Part shown: piece after piece, positions 17,549 to 26,014 of the stretch
How positions within the stretch are numbered: position 1 is the first letter of the stretch
Layout: each line of letters starts with the position of its first letter
NCBI GenBank assembly: GCA_963788935.1
Contig: CAWBIM010000003.1
Location: 248,001-312,000, forward strand
From: JAOPZW01 sp963788935
Lineage (GTDB): Bacteria; Actinomycetota; Thermoleophilia; Solirubrobacterales; Solirubrobacteraceae
Reading direction: 5' to 3'
Length of the DNA stretch: 64,000 nucleotides
Notes under the pieces: generated by a model
The model's input: only the letters and a program-made list of their open reading frames with translations
Told to the model about the DNA's origin: nothing
Database searches by the model: none
Made by a program: the position numbers and the translations under genes

Positions 17549-18481
17549 ATGCTGGACGTCCGCCGCCTCAGGGTGCTGTCGGAGGTCGCCGCGCAGGGCT
17601 CGTTCTCCGCGGCGGCGCAGGCCCTCGCCCTCACGCAGTCGGCGGTGAGCCAGCACGTCGCGGCCCTCGAGCGCGAGGTCGGACTGCCGCTCGTGGAGCG
17701 CGGCATGCGCCCGGTCCAGCTGACCGAGGCCGGCTACGCCCTCAGCCGGCACGCGACCGGCATCTTCGCCCGGCTCGACGGCGCCGAGCAGGAGCTCGCC
17801 GAGATCGCCGGCCGGCGCCACGGCCGCCTGCGCTTCGGCAGCTTCCCGACCGCGCTCTCGACCTTCGTCCCCGCCGCGTTCGCGCGCTTCCGCCGCCGGC
17901 ATCCCGAGGTGACGCTCACGGTCGTCGACGACCACCTCCAGCGCCTGGTCCCCCGGCTCGACGCCGGCGAGCTGGACCTCGCGCTCATCTACGAGCACGA
18001 GGCGCTGCCCGAGGTCGGCGCCCGCGATCTCGAACGGACGCCGCTCCTGGCCGATCGCTTCGCGGCCGTGCTGCCCGCGGGCCATCGGCTGGGCCGGCGC
18101 CGCCGGCCGCTCGGCCTCGCGGACCTCGCCGGCGAGCACTGGATCGGCGGCACGCCCACGAGCGCCTGGTACCGGATCGTCTCCGGCGCCTGCCGCGCCG
18201 CCGGCTTCACGGTCGACGTGCGGTACGCGTCCGACGACGCCGTCGCCGTCCAGGCGCTCGTCGCCGCCGGGCTCGGCGTCGCGGTCATCCCGGGCCTCGC
18301 CCTGACCCGTCCGCTGCCCGGCGTCGCGGTCCGGGCGCTCGGCCCCGGGGCGCCCGTCCGCGCCATCTCCGTCGCGCGCCCGCACGACGGCTACCGCGGC
18401 CCAGCCGTCACGGCGATGCTCGACAGCCTCGCCGAAGCGGCGCGAGAGCTCCCGGCGGCCGGCGCGCCGCCGGCGGCCTGA
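17549..18481 (+). CDS. LysR family transcriptional regulator
   Basis: A 310-residue LysR protein. The N-terminal winged helix (residues 1-60) reads LDVRRLRVLSEVAAQGSFSA, then LTQSAVSQHVAALEREVGLP. The rest is a periplasmic-binding-like effector domain (LRFGSFPTALSTFVPAAFAR, LGVAVIPGLAL). It is divergent from the methyltransferase gene and 4 bp ahead of an LLM oxidoreductase, so either could be a target. The ATG is supported by TATAAG 8 nt upstream. Confidence 0.93.
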   Translation: MLDVRRLRVLSEVAAQGSFSAAAQALALTQSAVSQHVAALEREVGLPLVERGMRPVQLTEAGYALSRHATGIFARLDGAEQELAEIAGRRHGRLRFGSFPTALSTFVPAAFARFRRRHPEVTLTVVDDHLQRLVPRLDAGELDLALIYEHEALPEVGARDLERTPLLADRFAAVLPAGHRLGRRRRPLGLADLAGEHWIGGTPTSAWYRIVSGACRAAGFTVDVRYASDDAVAVQALVAAGLGVAVIPGLALTRPLPGVAVRALGPGAPVRAISVARPHDGYRGPAVTAMLDSLAEAARELPAAGAPPAA

Positions 18482-18485
18482 GCCG

Positions 18486-19433
18486 GTGTCGCCGGTGGAG
18501 TTCGGCGCGCACCTCCCGCTGATCGCCTTCGACGGCCGGCCGCGGACGCTGCCCGAGCTCTGCGCCTACGCCCGCCGCGCCGCCGCGCTCGGCTTCACGT
18601 CCCTGTGCGCGAACGACCACCTGCTCTACCACCGGCCGTGGCTCGACGGCCCGACGGCCCTCTCCGCCGTGCTCGAGGCGTCCGCCGGCATGAGCATCGC
18701 GACGACGGTGGCGCTCCCGGTCATCCGCGGCCCGGTGGCGACCGCGAAGACGCTCGCCACCCTCGATCGCCTCTCGGGCGGCCGCCTCGTCGCCGGGGTC
18801 GGGCCCGGCTCGTCGGCCGCCGACTACGCGGCCGTCGGCGTGCCCTTCGACGAGCGCTGGCCGCGCTTCGAGGAGGCGGTCCGGACGCTGCGCGCCCTCC
18901 TGACGCCCGGCGCCGAGCCGGTCGCCGGACGCTGGTACGCGACGTCCGGCGTGACGCTCGACCCACCGCCCGCCCGCGACGACGGCGTCCCGCTCTGGAT
19001 CGGCAGCTGGGGATCACCGGCCGGCCTGCGCCGGGTGGCGCGCCTCGGCGACGGCTGGCTCGCGTCGGGCTACAACACGACGCCGGCGGCGTTCGCCGAC
19101 GCGGCCGCCGCGCTCGCCGGGCACCTCGCGGGCGCGGGACGCGACGCGGCGGCGTTCCCGCACGCCATCGCGACGATGTGGCTGTGCGTGACGGCCACGC
19201 AGCGCGACGCCGACCGGGTGATCGACGACGTGCTCGCGCCGGCGCTGCGGCGCTCGCCCGAAGCGGTCCGGGAGCTGGCGCTCCCGATCGGACCGCCGGA
19301 GCGCTGCGCGGAGCGGATCGCCGCGTGGGCCGCGGCCGGCGCGCAGAGGATCTTCCTCTGGCCGCTGCGCGACGAGGTCCGCCAGCTCGAGCGCTTCCAC
19401 GACGACGTCCTCCCGCTCGTCCCCGGTCGGTGA
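18486..19433 (+). CDS. LLM class (luciferase-fold) flavin- or F420-dependent oxidoreductase
   Basis: A 315-residue TIM-barrel protein of the bacterial luciferase-like family. Typical segments are FGAHLPLIAFDG at the N-terminus, ANDHLLYHRPW, TLDRLSGGRLVAGVGPG and PLWIGSWGSPAGLRRVARLG. In actinobacteria such proteins commonly use coenzyme F420 in place of FMN; the cofactor here is inferred. It starts with GTG 4 bp after the LysR stop and is probably co-transcribed with it. Substrate unknown. Confidence 0.88.
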   Translation: MSPVEFGAHLPLIAFDGRPRTLPELCAYARRAAALGFTSLCANDHLLYHRPWLDGPTALSAVLEASAGMSIATTVALPVIRGPVATAKTLATLDRLSGGRLVAGVGPGSSAADYAAVGVPFDERWPRFEEAVRTLRALLTPGAEPVAGRWYATSGVTLDPPPARDDGVPLWIGSWGSPAGLRRVARLGDGWLASGYNTTPAAFADAAAALAGHLAGAGRDAAAFPHAIATMWLCVTATQRDADRVIDDVLAPALRRSPEAVRELALPIGPPERCAERIAAWAAAGAQRIFLWPLRDEVRQLERFHDDVLPLVPGR

Positions 19434-19449
19434 GCGCGGGCGTCGCCGC

Positions 19450-20835
19450 TCAGCGCTCCACCGGCCACCCGGCCGCCGCCCACGTCCCGACGCCGCCGTC
19501 GACGACGTGGATCACGTGGCCGGCGCCCGCGCGCTGGAGCAGGCTCGCGGCGACCGCGCTGCGCTGACCCGAGGCGCAGATCGCGGCGATCGGCCGGTCC
19601 GGGTCGAGCGCGTCCGGGAGCGCGTGCAGGTCGTGGTAGGGCACGTGGATCGAGCCGGGGATGCGGCCCTCGTCCCACTCGCTGCGCTCGCGGACGTCGA
19701 GGACCTGGATGCCGTCGCTATCGCCGTCGCGACGGGCGTGGAGCTCGGCGACGGTCATCCGCTCGACGGCGGCGACCGCGCGCCGCTCCTCGCGCCAGCT
19801 CGTCATCCCGCCCGCCAGGCGCCCGGCGAGGTTCGTGACCGCGACGGCCTGCGCGAGGTCGGCCGCGGCGAGGGCGTCGGTGTCGTCGCGGCCGACGAGG
19901 ACGACCTCCTGGTCGTGGTCGGCGATCCACGCCAGGCGCGAGCCGAAGCCGCCGCGCAGCGCGGTGATGCAGACGGCGCCCGGGACATGGGCCTCGTCGA
20001 ACTGCGTGTCGGTGCGCACGTCGACGACGATCGCGCCCGCCTCCTGGCGCGCGACGAGCTGGCGCGGCGTGAGCGGCGGGACGTCCGCGTCGCCCGTGCG
20101 CAGCGGCCCGCGGTTGACCTCGACGATCGTGCGGAAGTTCGGCGGCTGCGGGCCGAGCCGCGCGAGGGCGCCGGCGACGAAGCGGTCCTCGTCGCGCTCG
20201 GCCAGCGCCGCGTTGTGCGCCCGCTCGAAGCCGATCGTCGAGGACACCTTCAGGTCCATGCCCGGGCCGCCGCACATCGAGCCGCCGAGGTGCCCGGGCC
20301 AGATCTCGGTGTCGTCGGGCAGCGTCAGCACGCGCTGATGCAGTGAGCGGAAGATGTCGCGCGCGCCGTCCTCGGGCTCGACCGCGAGGTCGGGGCGGGC
20401 GAGGTCGCCGACGAAGAGCGTGTCGCCGGTCAGCAGCGCCCACGGCCGGTCGGGGTCGCGGCGCCCGTCGACGAGCGCGAACGCGGTGTGCTCGGGTCGG
20501 TGGCCGGGCGTGTGCAGCGCGCGGACGCGCACCTCGCCGAGCGCGAGCTCCCAGCCGTCGTCGAACGGCTCGTGCTCGTAGGCGGCGCCCGCCGCGCGGT
20601 GGACGTGGATCGTCGCCCCGGTGGCCGCCTGCAGGCGGCCATGGCCCGACACGTGGTCGGCGTGGGTGTGGGTCTCGAGGATGTGGTCGATCTCGACCCC
20701 GAGGAAGCGCGCGAGGCGCAGGTACTCGTCGACCTCGAGCTTCGGGTCGACCACGGCGGCGACGCCCGCGTGCTCGTCACCGACCAGATACGAGGCGCAC
20801 CCGAGGTCGTCGTGGATGACCTGGCGGAAGATCAC
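19450..20835 (-). CDS. MBL-fold hydrolase with two rhodanese domains (persulfide dioxygenase-like)
   Basis: A 461-residue protein. Residues 1-240 are a glyoxalase II-like metallo-beta-lactamase domain with the ETHTHADH metal motif (H56, H58, D60, H61), LHTPGHRPEHTAF and LLTGDTLFVGD, as in persulfide dioxygenase/ETHE1-like proteins. Two rhodanese domains follow, about 262-350 and 365-458. The first has VLVGRDDTDA where the active-site Cys loop should be and so lacks the catalytic cysteine. The second has CASGQRS with the Cys. A role in sulfide or persulfide detoxification is expected from the architecture. It starts with GTG, 165 bp beyond the convergent-side PPK2 gene's start region boundary on the same strand, and is the last gene of this leftward run. 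Confidence 0.88.
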   Translation of the reverse strand: MIFRQVIHDDLGCASYLVGDEHAGVAAVVDPKLEVDEYLRLARFLGVEIDHILETHTHADHVSGHGRLQAATGATIHVHRAAGAAYEHEPFDDGWELALGEVRVRALHTPGHRPEHTAFALVDGRRDPDRPWALLTGDTLFVGDLARPDLAVEPEDGARDIFRSLHQRVLTLPDDTEIWPGHLGGSMCGGPGMDLKVSSTIGFERAHNAALAERDEDRFVAGALARLGPQPPNFRTIVEVNRGPLRTGDADVPPLTPRQLVARQEAGAIVVDVRTDTQFDEAHVPGAVCITALRGGFGSRLAWIADHDQEVVLVGRDDTDALAAADLAQAVAVTNLAGRLAGGMTSWREERRAVAAVERMTVAELHARRDGDSDGIQVLDVRERSEWDEGRIPGSIHVPYHDLHALPDALDPDRPIAAICASGQRSAVAASLLQRAGAGHVIHVVDGGVGTWAAAGWPVER

Positions 20836-20851
20836 CGCCGCGCCAGACCTC

Positions 20852-21670
20852 TCAGGTGACCGTGATGGCGTCGAGACCCTCGGCCGGGGGCGGGTAGCGC
20901 GGGTCCATGTCGGCGAGCGTCTCGAGGACGATGCGGCTCACGGCCCAGTTGCGGAACCACTTGCGGTCGGCGGGAACGACGTACCACGGCGCATGCTCGG
21001 TCGAGGTCTGGCGGATCGCGTCCTCGTAGGCCGCCGCGTAGTCGTCCCAGCGCTCGCGCTCGGCGAGGTCGGCGGGGTCGAACTTCCAGCGCTTCGTCGG
21101 GTCGACGAGCCGCGCCTGCAGCCGCTTGGCCTGCTCCTCGCGCGAGATGTGCAGGCAGAGCTTGACGACCCGCGCCCCGGAATCGTGGAGGAGCTCCTCG
21201 AAGTGGTTGATGTGGCCGTAGCGCCGGCGCCACACCTTCTCCGGCACGAGCTCGTGGACCCGCGCGACGAGGACATCCTCGTAGTGCGAGCGGTTGAAGA
21301 TCCCGATGAAGCCGTGCCGCGGCGTCTTCGCGTGGATGCGCCAGAGGAAGTCGTGCGCGAGCTCCTCGGGGGTGGGCACCTTGAAGGCGGTGACGGTGAC
21401 GCCCTGCGGGTTGACCCCGCCGAAGACGTGCTTGATGGTGCCGTCCTTGCCGCCCGCGTCCATCGCCTGGAGGACGACGAGCAGCGCCTGGGAGGACTCC
21501 GCGTACAGCCGCTCCTGGAGGCCGGCGAGCTCGCCGGCCAGCTTCGGCAGCTCCGCGGTCGTCTCCTTCTTGTCGCCGGGCGCGCCGTCGGTGGCCCGCG
21601 GGTCGCGGTCGGCGAAGGCGAAGTGCTCGCCGGGGCGGACGAGCCACCGTTCGCCGTCGCTCGCGCTCAC
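20852..21670 (-). CDS. Polyphosphate kinase 2 family (PPK2) phosphotransferase
   Basis: A 272-residue PPK2 protein. The Walker A-type loop is DAGGKDG (residues 71-77). FNRSHYEDVLVARVH gives the Walker B/lid region. KRWKFDPADLAERERWDDY and APWYVVPADRKWFRNW are the typical C-terminal signature. These enzymes move phosphate between polyphosphate and nucleotides. The subclass (AMP versus ADP acceptor) cannot be set by eye. It starts four bases inside the end of the upstream membrane-anchored gene (overlap 21667-21670), so they are coupled, and its stop lies 16 bp before the MBL-rhodanese start. Confidence 0.93.
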   Translation of the reverse strand: MSASDGERWLVRPGEHFAFADRDPRATDGAPGDKKETTAELPKLAGELAGLQERLYAESSQALLVVLQAMDAGGKDGTIKHVFGGVNPQGVTVTAFKVPTPEELAHDFLWRIHAKTPRHGFIGIFNRSHYEDVLVARVHELVPEKVWRRRYGHINHFEELLHDSGARVVKLCLHISREEQAKRLQARLVDPTKRWKFDPADLAERERWDDYAAAYEDAIRQTSTEHAPWYVVPADRKWFRNWAVSRIVLETLADMDPRYPPPAEGLDAITVT

Positions 21671-22038
21671 TTCGCCACCCAGGCGTCGCCGTGGCGGTCG
21701 AGGTGCAGGTACTCCGAGCCGTGATCGGTGATCACGCGGAAGACGGCCTGGTCGTCCTCGGTGCCCGGCCGGTCGACGACCTGCACGAGCTGCAGCTCGC
21801 GGACCTCGGCGTCGGAGCGCTGGGCGAAGGCGGCCTTGGCCGCGTCCTCGAGCAGCGCGCGCTCCCAGCCCTTGTCGTCCAGATGGGCGACGGCGAGGGC
21901 GGCGTTGGCCGCCTCGAGCTCGGCGTCGAGCGTCCCCCGGTCAGCCCGATGACGCCGCCCGCTCGCGACGTAGCCGCCGATCGCGAGGGCGAGAACGACC
22001 ACGACCAGGACGAGGATGATGATCTCGAGCGTGTTCAC
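21667..22038 (-). CDS. Membrane-anchored hypothetical protein
   Basis: A 123-residue protein with one N-terminal membrane helix (TLEIIILVLVVVVLALAIGG) followed by a basic stop-transfer segment and a cytoplasmic part. The latter starts with a coiled-coil-like acidic helix (about 38-80) and ends in a small beta-rich tail (FRVITDHGSEYLHLDRHGDA). I do not recognise a family. It overlaps the PPK2 gene by four bases and follows the SigH-like gene by about 30 bp, so it may belong to the same transcript. Confidence 0.75.
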   Translation of the reverse strand: MNTLEIIILVLVVVVLALAIGGYVASGRRHRADRGTLDAELEAANAALAVAHLDDKGWERALLEDAAKAAFAQRSDAEVRELQLVQVVDRPGTEDDQAVFRVITDHGSEYLHLDRHGDAWVAK

Positions 22039-22069
22039 ACGCCCGTGATTACATCAACCCGGCAGGCGG

Positions 22070-22717
22070 CTAGAGCATCACGTTGCGCGAGGCGAGGTGC
22101 GCGCCCACCTTGCGCTTGACCCGCTGGAGCGCGTTGTCGACGGTCTTCGTGTCGCAGCCCAGCCGCATCCCGACGTCCTCGTAGCTGTAGCCGTCGAGGT
22201 AGAGCGCGAGCACACGCGACTCGAGGTCGGAGAGCGCCGTCGACAGGCACGCGACCAGCGAACGGAGCTCCTCGGAGGAGATCACCTGGTTGACCGGATC
22301 GTGCACGGACGGCCCGGCGATGACCTCGTCGAGGGTCGGCTCGCCGTCCATCGCGCTTGCGGGCGTCGAGGAGAACGAGACGTACTGGTTGAGCGGCGTG
22401 TGCTTGTTGCGCGTCGCCGTCTTCACCGCCGTGATGATCTGGCGCGTGATGCAGAGCTCGGCGAAGTTGCGGAAGCTCGACTCGCGGTCGGAGCGGTAGT
22501 CGCGGATCGCCTTGTACAGGCCGACGAGGCCCTCCTGGATGAGGTCGTCGCTGTCGCCGCCGGCGAGGAAGTACGACGACGCCTTCAGGCGGACGAACCC
22601 GTAGTAGCGGCGCACGAGCCGCTCGTAGGAGGTGTGGTCGCCCTGCTTGGCCAGCGCGATGAGGTAGCCGTCATCGACCTGGACCTGCGATTGGGCATTG
22701 GGGGAGAGACGGGCCAC
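22070..22717 (-). CDS. sigH: SigH (Spo0H-like) sigma-70 family factor
   Basis: A 215-residue sigma factor close in architecture to the sporulation sigma H group. Region 2 has FLAGGDSDDLIQEGLVGLYK and RNFAELCITRQIITAVKTAT. Region 4 has LDGYSYEDVGMRLGCDTKTV followed by DNALQRVKRKV. The DSDDLIQEG-LYKAI-DY pattern and the RQI-TA segment are characteristic of Spo0H rather than ECF factors. In non-sporulating actinobacteria its regulon is unknown. It has a candidate TTGACA promoter about 157 bp upstream, so unlike many genes here it has a long leader. Confidence 0.88.
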   Translation of the reverse strand: MARLSPNAQSQVQVDDGYLIALAKQGDHTSYERLVRRYYGFVRLKASSYFLAGGDSDDLIQEGLVGLYKAIRDYRSDRESSFRNFAELCITRQIITAVKTATRNKHTPLNQYVSFSSTPASAMDGEPTLDEVIAGPSVHDPVNQVISSEELRSLVACLSTALSDLESRVLALYLDGYSYEDVGMRLGCDTKTVDNALQRVKRKVGAHLASRNVML

Positions 22718-22873
22718 GAGCGTTCCTTCCTGTCCCCGCAGCGGCCGTGGGCCGCATCGCGGGATCGTTTGGGTGCTCAGTGGCGCACTCCTCCCCTGGC
22801 GCCAGCTGCATGGACGGCAAAAGCCTGCTGTCCGTTGATGCTCAAGCTCAGGTCGAGCGTCAACTTGGCGAGC

Positions 22874-22902
22874 TTTATTCCAGACTTATGGATCCCTGTC
22901 AA
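22874..22902 (-). promoter_or_regulatory. Promoter for the sigH-like gene
   Basis: On the lower strand TTGACA (22897-22902), a 17-nt spacer, then AATAAA (22874-22879). The site overlaps the stop of rlmB. A leader of about 150 nt would follow, containing a short hairpin (GTTGA...TCAAC around 22835-22860). The local AT content is much higher than in the surroundings. Confidence 0.55.
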
Positions 22903-23765
22903 GCGCTCGTGCGCTTCTGCAAGATGCCGTACAGCAGGGCAGAAGCGGCCGCACTGACGTTCAGGGAGCCGATCCGGCCACGAAGTGGCAGTGCTATCAA
23001 TCCGTCGCACGCCCCGGCGACCCGCGGGCGCAGGCCCTTCCCCTCCGCGCCGAGCACGAGGACGACCCCGCCCGTGTAGTCGGGCTCGGTGTAGGCGATC
23101 GCGCCCTCCCCGACGGCCGCGCCGTAGGACCAGGCGCCCGCGTCGCGCGCCGCGAGCAGGAAGTCCGCGAGGTTGCGCACCCGGGCGACGGGCAGGTGCT
23201 CGACCGCGCCCGCCGACGCCTTGGCCACCGCGGCCGTGACGTGGGCGGCGCGCCGCTCGCAGATCACGACCCCGTCCGCGCCCGCGCACTCGGCCGTCCG
23301 GCAGATCGCGCCGAGGTTCTGCGGGTCCTGGACCTCGTCGAGCGCGACGATCAGCGGCGCGGGGCGGGCGAGCAGGTCGTCCGCATCGGCGTAGGGGTAG
23401 GGGTCGACGTCGGCGACGACGCCCTGGTGCGCGTCGCTGCCGGCGCGGCGCGCGACCTCCTCGGCCGCGACGACCTCGAGCGGCACACCGGCGGCGGCGA
23501 GCCAGGGCTCGCGCGCGGCGCCCGCGGTCGCCCGGACGCGGTGCACCCGCCGGCGCCCGGCGCGCAGCGCCTCCTCGACCGCGTTGCGGCCGTAGAGGAC
23601 GGTGTCGTCGCCGGGCGGCGCGTCGCGGTCGGTGCGCGGCCCGTCGCCGCCCGGACCGGCGCGGTCGGCGCGCGGGCCGTCGGCGCGGTCCGGCCGGCCG
23701 CCGCCCCGGCGATCGGGGCGGTCGGAGCGCCCCGGCCCGCCGCGCCCGCGCCGGCGCCCGCTCAC
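22899..23765 (-). CDS. rlmB: 23S rRNA 2'-O-ribose methyltransferase (RlmB/TrmH family)
   Basis: A 288-residue SpoU-family protein with a long, basic, Arg/Gly/Asp-rich disordered N-terminus (residues 1-53). The substrate-binding domain starts LYGRNAVEEALRAGRRRV. The knotted SAM domain carries the family motifs DEVQDPQNLGAICRTAECAG, VLVLGAEGKGLRP and LRGRIGSLNVSAAASALLYG. RlmB methylates G2251 in the peptidyl-tRNA site of 23S rRNA. The start overlaps the stop of cysS by four bases, the usual actinobacterial cysS-rlmB pair. Confidence 0.95.
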   Translation of the reverse strand: MSGRRRGRGGPGRSDRPDRRGGGRPDRADGPRADRAGPGGDGPRTDRDAPPGDDTVLYGRNAVEEALRAGRRRVHRVRATAGAAREPWLAAAGVPLEVVAAEEVARRAGSDAHQGVVADVDPYPYADADDLLARPAPLIVALDEVQDPQNLGAICRTAECAGADGVVICERRAAHVTAAVAKASAGAVEHLPVARVRNLADFLLAARDAGAWSYGAAVGEGAIAYTEPDYTGGVVLVLGAEGKGLRPRVAGACDGLIALPLRGRIGSLNVSAAASALLYGILQKRTSA

Positions 23766-25117
23766 CGCTCGGCGCGCACGAGCTCGGGCCCGGCGGCCGA
23801 GTCCCGGACCTGCCAGCCCTGCGCGGCGAGCTCGTCGCGCAGGCGGTCGGCCTCGGCCCAGTCGCGGGCGGCGCGCGCCTCCTCGCGACGCACGAGCAGC
23901 TCCCGGGCGGCGTCGGGCGCGTCGCCGCCGGCGTCGCCCGCGAGCAGGTTCTCGAGGCCCAGGACGCCGAGCATCTCCCGGAGGTCGTCGCCGCCGACAC
24001 CGCCCCGGCGGTTGGACTCGCGGACCCAGTCCCAGATGGCCGCGAGCGCCTCCGGCGTGCGGAAATCATCGGCCAGTGCAGCGAAAAAGCGCTCCTTGAA
24101 CGGCGCCATGTCCGCCGGCGAGGGGCCAGGCGTGAGCAGCCGGCCGGCCTCGCGCAGCCGACGGACGCCGGTCCGCGCCGCCCCGAGCGTCTCCGCCGAG
24201 TACTGCATCGGCTGGCGGTAGTGGCTCGAGACGAACAGCAGGATGATCGCGTCGCGGCCCCAGTTCTCGAGGGCGTCGTGCAGCGACTCGATGTTGCCGA
24301 CCGACTTGGCCATCTTCTCGCCGCCGAGCTGGAGCATCCCGTTGTGCATCCAGATGCGGGTCAGCTCGGCCCCGCGGGCCATGCGGGTCTGGGCGGCCTC
24401 GTTCTCGTGGTGGGGGAAGATCAGGTCGCTGCCGCCGCCGTGGATCTCGAAGCCGACCCCGAGCAGCTCCTCGGCCATCGCGGAGCACTCGATGTGCCAG
24501 CCGGGCCGGCCGCGGCCCCACGGGGCGTCCCAGGCCGTGTCCTCGCCGGGCTTCTGGGCCTTCCAGAGCGCGAAGTCGAGCGGATCCTGCTTGCGGTCGG
24601 CGCCCTCGACCCCCTCGCCCTGGTCCATGTCGTCCACGCGGCGGTGGCTCAGCGCGCCGTAGCTCGGGTCCGCGCGCACGCGGAAGTAGACGTCGCCGTC
24701 GACCGCGTAGGCGTTGTCCGCGTCGAGCAGCGCCTGGATCAGCCCGACGATGCCGTCGATGGTCTCGCTCGCCAGCGGCTCGGCATCGGGCCGGCCGAGG
24801 CCGAGGCCCTCGGTGTCCTGCACGTAGTGCGCGGTCATCTCGCGCGCGAGGTCGGCGCTCGGGACGCCGAGCGGCCGGGCGGCGTCGTAGATCTTGTCGT
24901 TGACGTCGGTGACGTTCGCCACGAACGTCACGTCGTAGCCCTCGTGCTCGAGGAACCGGGTGAGCAGCGAGAACACGACGAAGGGGCGCGCGTTGCCGAT
25001 GTGGATGCGGTTGTAGACCGTCGGGCCGCAGGCGTAGATGCCGACCTTCCCCGGCTCGCGCGGCTCGAGGTCGACGACGCCTCCGGAGCCCGTGTCGTGC
25101 AGTCGGATCGTGCGCAC
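23762..25117 (-). CDS. cysS: Cysteinyl-tRNA synthetase
   Basis: A 451-residue class I aminoacyl-tRNA synthetase. YACGPTVYNRIHIGNARPF holds the zinc-ligand Cys and the HIGH-type motif (HIGN). WHIECSAMAEELLG and IHGGGSDLIFPHHENEAAQT are the CysS-specific zinc and active-site segments. The ATP loop is KMAKSVGN, a KMSKS variant. It charges tRNA-Cys in the cytoplasm. The GTG at 25117 is 6 nt after TAGATT on the lower strand, so the message may be leaderless. The gene is divergent from a GntR regulator. Confidence 0.97.
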   Translation of the reverse strand: MRTIRLHDTGSGGVVDLEPREPGKVGIYACGPTVYNRIHIGNARPFVVFSLLTRFLEHEGYDVTFVANVTDVNDKIYDAARPLGVPSADLAREMTAHYVQDTEGLGLGRPDAEPLASETIDGIVGLIQALLDADNAYAVDGDVYFRVRADPSYGALSHRRVDDMDQGEGVEGADRKQDPLDFALWKAQKPGEDTAWDAPWGRGRPGWHIECSAMAEELLGVGFEIHGGGSDLIFPHHENEAAQTRMARGAELTRIWMHNGMLQLGGEKMAKSVGNIESLHDALENWGRDAIILLFVSSHYRQPMQYSAETLGAARTGVRRLREAGRLLTPGPSPADMAPFKERFFAALADDFRTPEALAAIWDWVRESNRRGGVGGDDLREMLGVLGLENLLAGDAGGDAPDAARELLVRREEARAARDWAEADRLRDELAAQGWQVRDSAAGPELVRAER

Positions 25118-25207
25118 GGACCCAATCTACGCAACGTCGCCCGTCCGGGACCGCTCGCGGGCGACTCGCGGGCGCCTTCCGGCGATCTCCGATGAACAGT
25201 CGGGCTA

Positions 25208-25221
25208 GACATCTAGACGTC
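25208..25221 (+). promoter_or_regulatory. GntR/HutC-type operator abutting the gntR start
   Basis: GACATCTAGACGTC is a 14-bp near-palindrome with one mismatched pair and a TCTAGA core. HutC-subfamily regulators such as DasR recognise GTCTAGAC-like cores. It ends one base before the ATG at 25223 and leaves no room for a Shine-Dalgarno sequence, so binding would block transcription or translation start directly. Confidence 0.6.
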
Positions 25222-25222
25222 T

Positions 25223-26014
25223 ATGCCGGAGACTGCCGTTTCGGTGGCATCCGACGCGAGTCCCACCCTCCCCTATGCCCCCGCGCCCGTCCGGCGGTCG
25301 GCCGCGGAGCCCCTCTACGCCCAGGTCGCGCGCGACCTCGCGACGCACGTCCGGCGGGGCACGATGGCCCCCGGTCAGCGCCTCCCGGCCGAGCCGGTGC
25401 TCGCGCGGGCCTACGGCGTCAACCGCCTGACGGTCCGCGAGGCGCTGACCACGTTGAGCCGCCAGGGGCTCGTCCGGCGAGTCCAGGGGGTGGGCAGCTT
25501 CGTCGCCGAGGCCGCGGTCCGCCACCGGGTCGACGCCGGCCTCGCAAGTCTCACCGATGCCTTGAGAGTTCAGGGTTTGATCGTGGCCGAGGACGTCCTC
25601 GAGGCCACGCCCGCGCCGGCCGAGGCGGTCCCCGGCGGACCGTTCGCGGGATTCCCCGGGCCGGTCACGATCCTGTGGTCGCGGCGGGTCGTCCAGGACG
25701 CTCCGTGGTCGCTGTCCCTGACCTGGCTGCCGACCGCCCTGCTCGGACAGAAACCCGCCTTCGAGCAGGGACTTTCGCTGCAGACGATGCTCGCCCAGCG
25801 CCATGGTCTGCGCGCCGTCCCGGCCGACCGCGTGGTCGCCGCGGCGCCGGCCGCGCCGTCGGACAGCGAACATCTCGACGTCCCGACGGGTACACCGTTG
25901 ATCGTGGTATCAGGAAGCGACGTGGACCAGCACGGCCGGCGCATCGCCCAGGTCTCCCACCGGATCCGGGGCGACCGGGTCGAGTACGCCCTCGAGCTGC
26001 GGTCCCGAACGTGA
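25223..26014 (+). CDS. GntR family regulator, HutC subfamily with UTRA domain
   Basis: A 263-residue protein. Residues 25-95 are a GntR winged helix (AEPLYAQVARDLATHVRRG, LARAYGVNRLTVREALTTL, VRRVQGVGSFVAE). The C-terminal half (about 105-260) has the UTRA effector fold ending DQHGRRIAQVSHRIRGDRV. HutC-type members sense small metabolites. It overlaps the start of the TauE-type transporter by four bases (GTGA), so it probably controls that gene and itself. Start ATG 25223 lies directly at the presumed operator. Confidence 0.9.
   Translation: MPETAVSVASDASPTLPYAPAPVRRSAAEPLYAQVARDLATHVRRGTMAPGQRLPAEPVLARAYGVNRLTVREALTTLSRQGLVRRVQGVGSFVAEAAVRHRVDAGLASLTDALRVQGLIVAEDVLEATPAPAEAVPGGPFAGFPGPVTILWSRRVVQDAPWSLSLTWLPTALLGQKPAFEQGLSLQTMLAQRHGLRAVPADRVVAAAPAAPSDSEHLDVPTGTPLIVVSGSDVDQHGRRIAQVSHRIRGDRVEYALELRSRT

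Noticed and set aside
22830..22870. HspR-type HAIR element in the sigH leader
   Set aside because: CTCAAG/CTTGAG-like words occur but not with the required CTTGAGT-N7-ACTCAAG arrangement. Only a short hairpin is supported.
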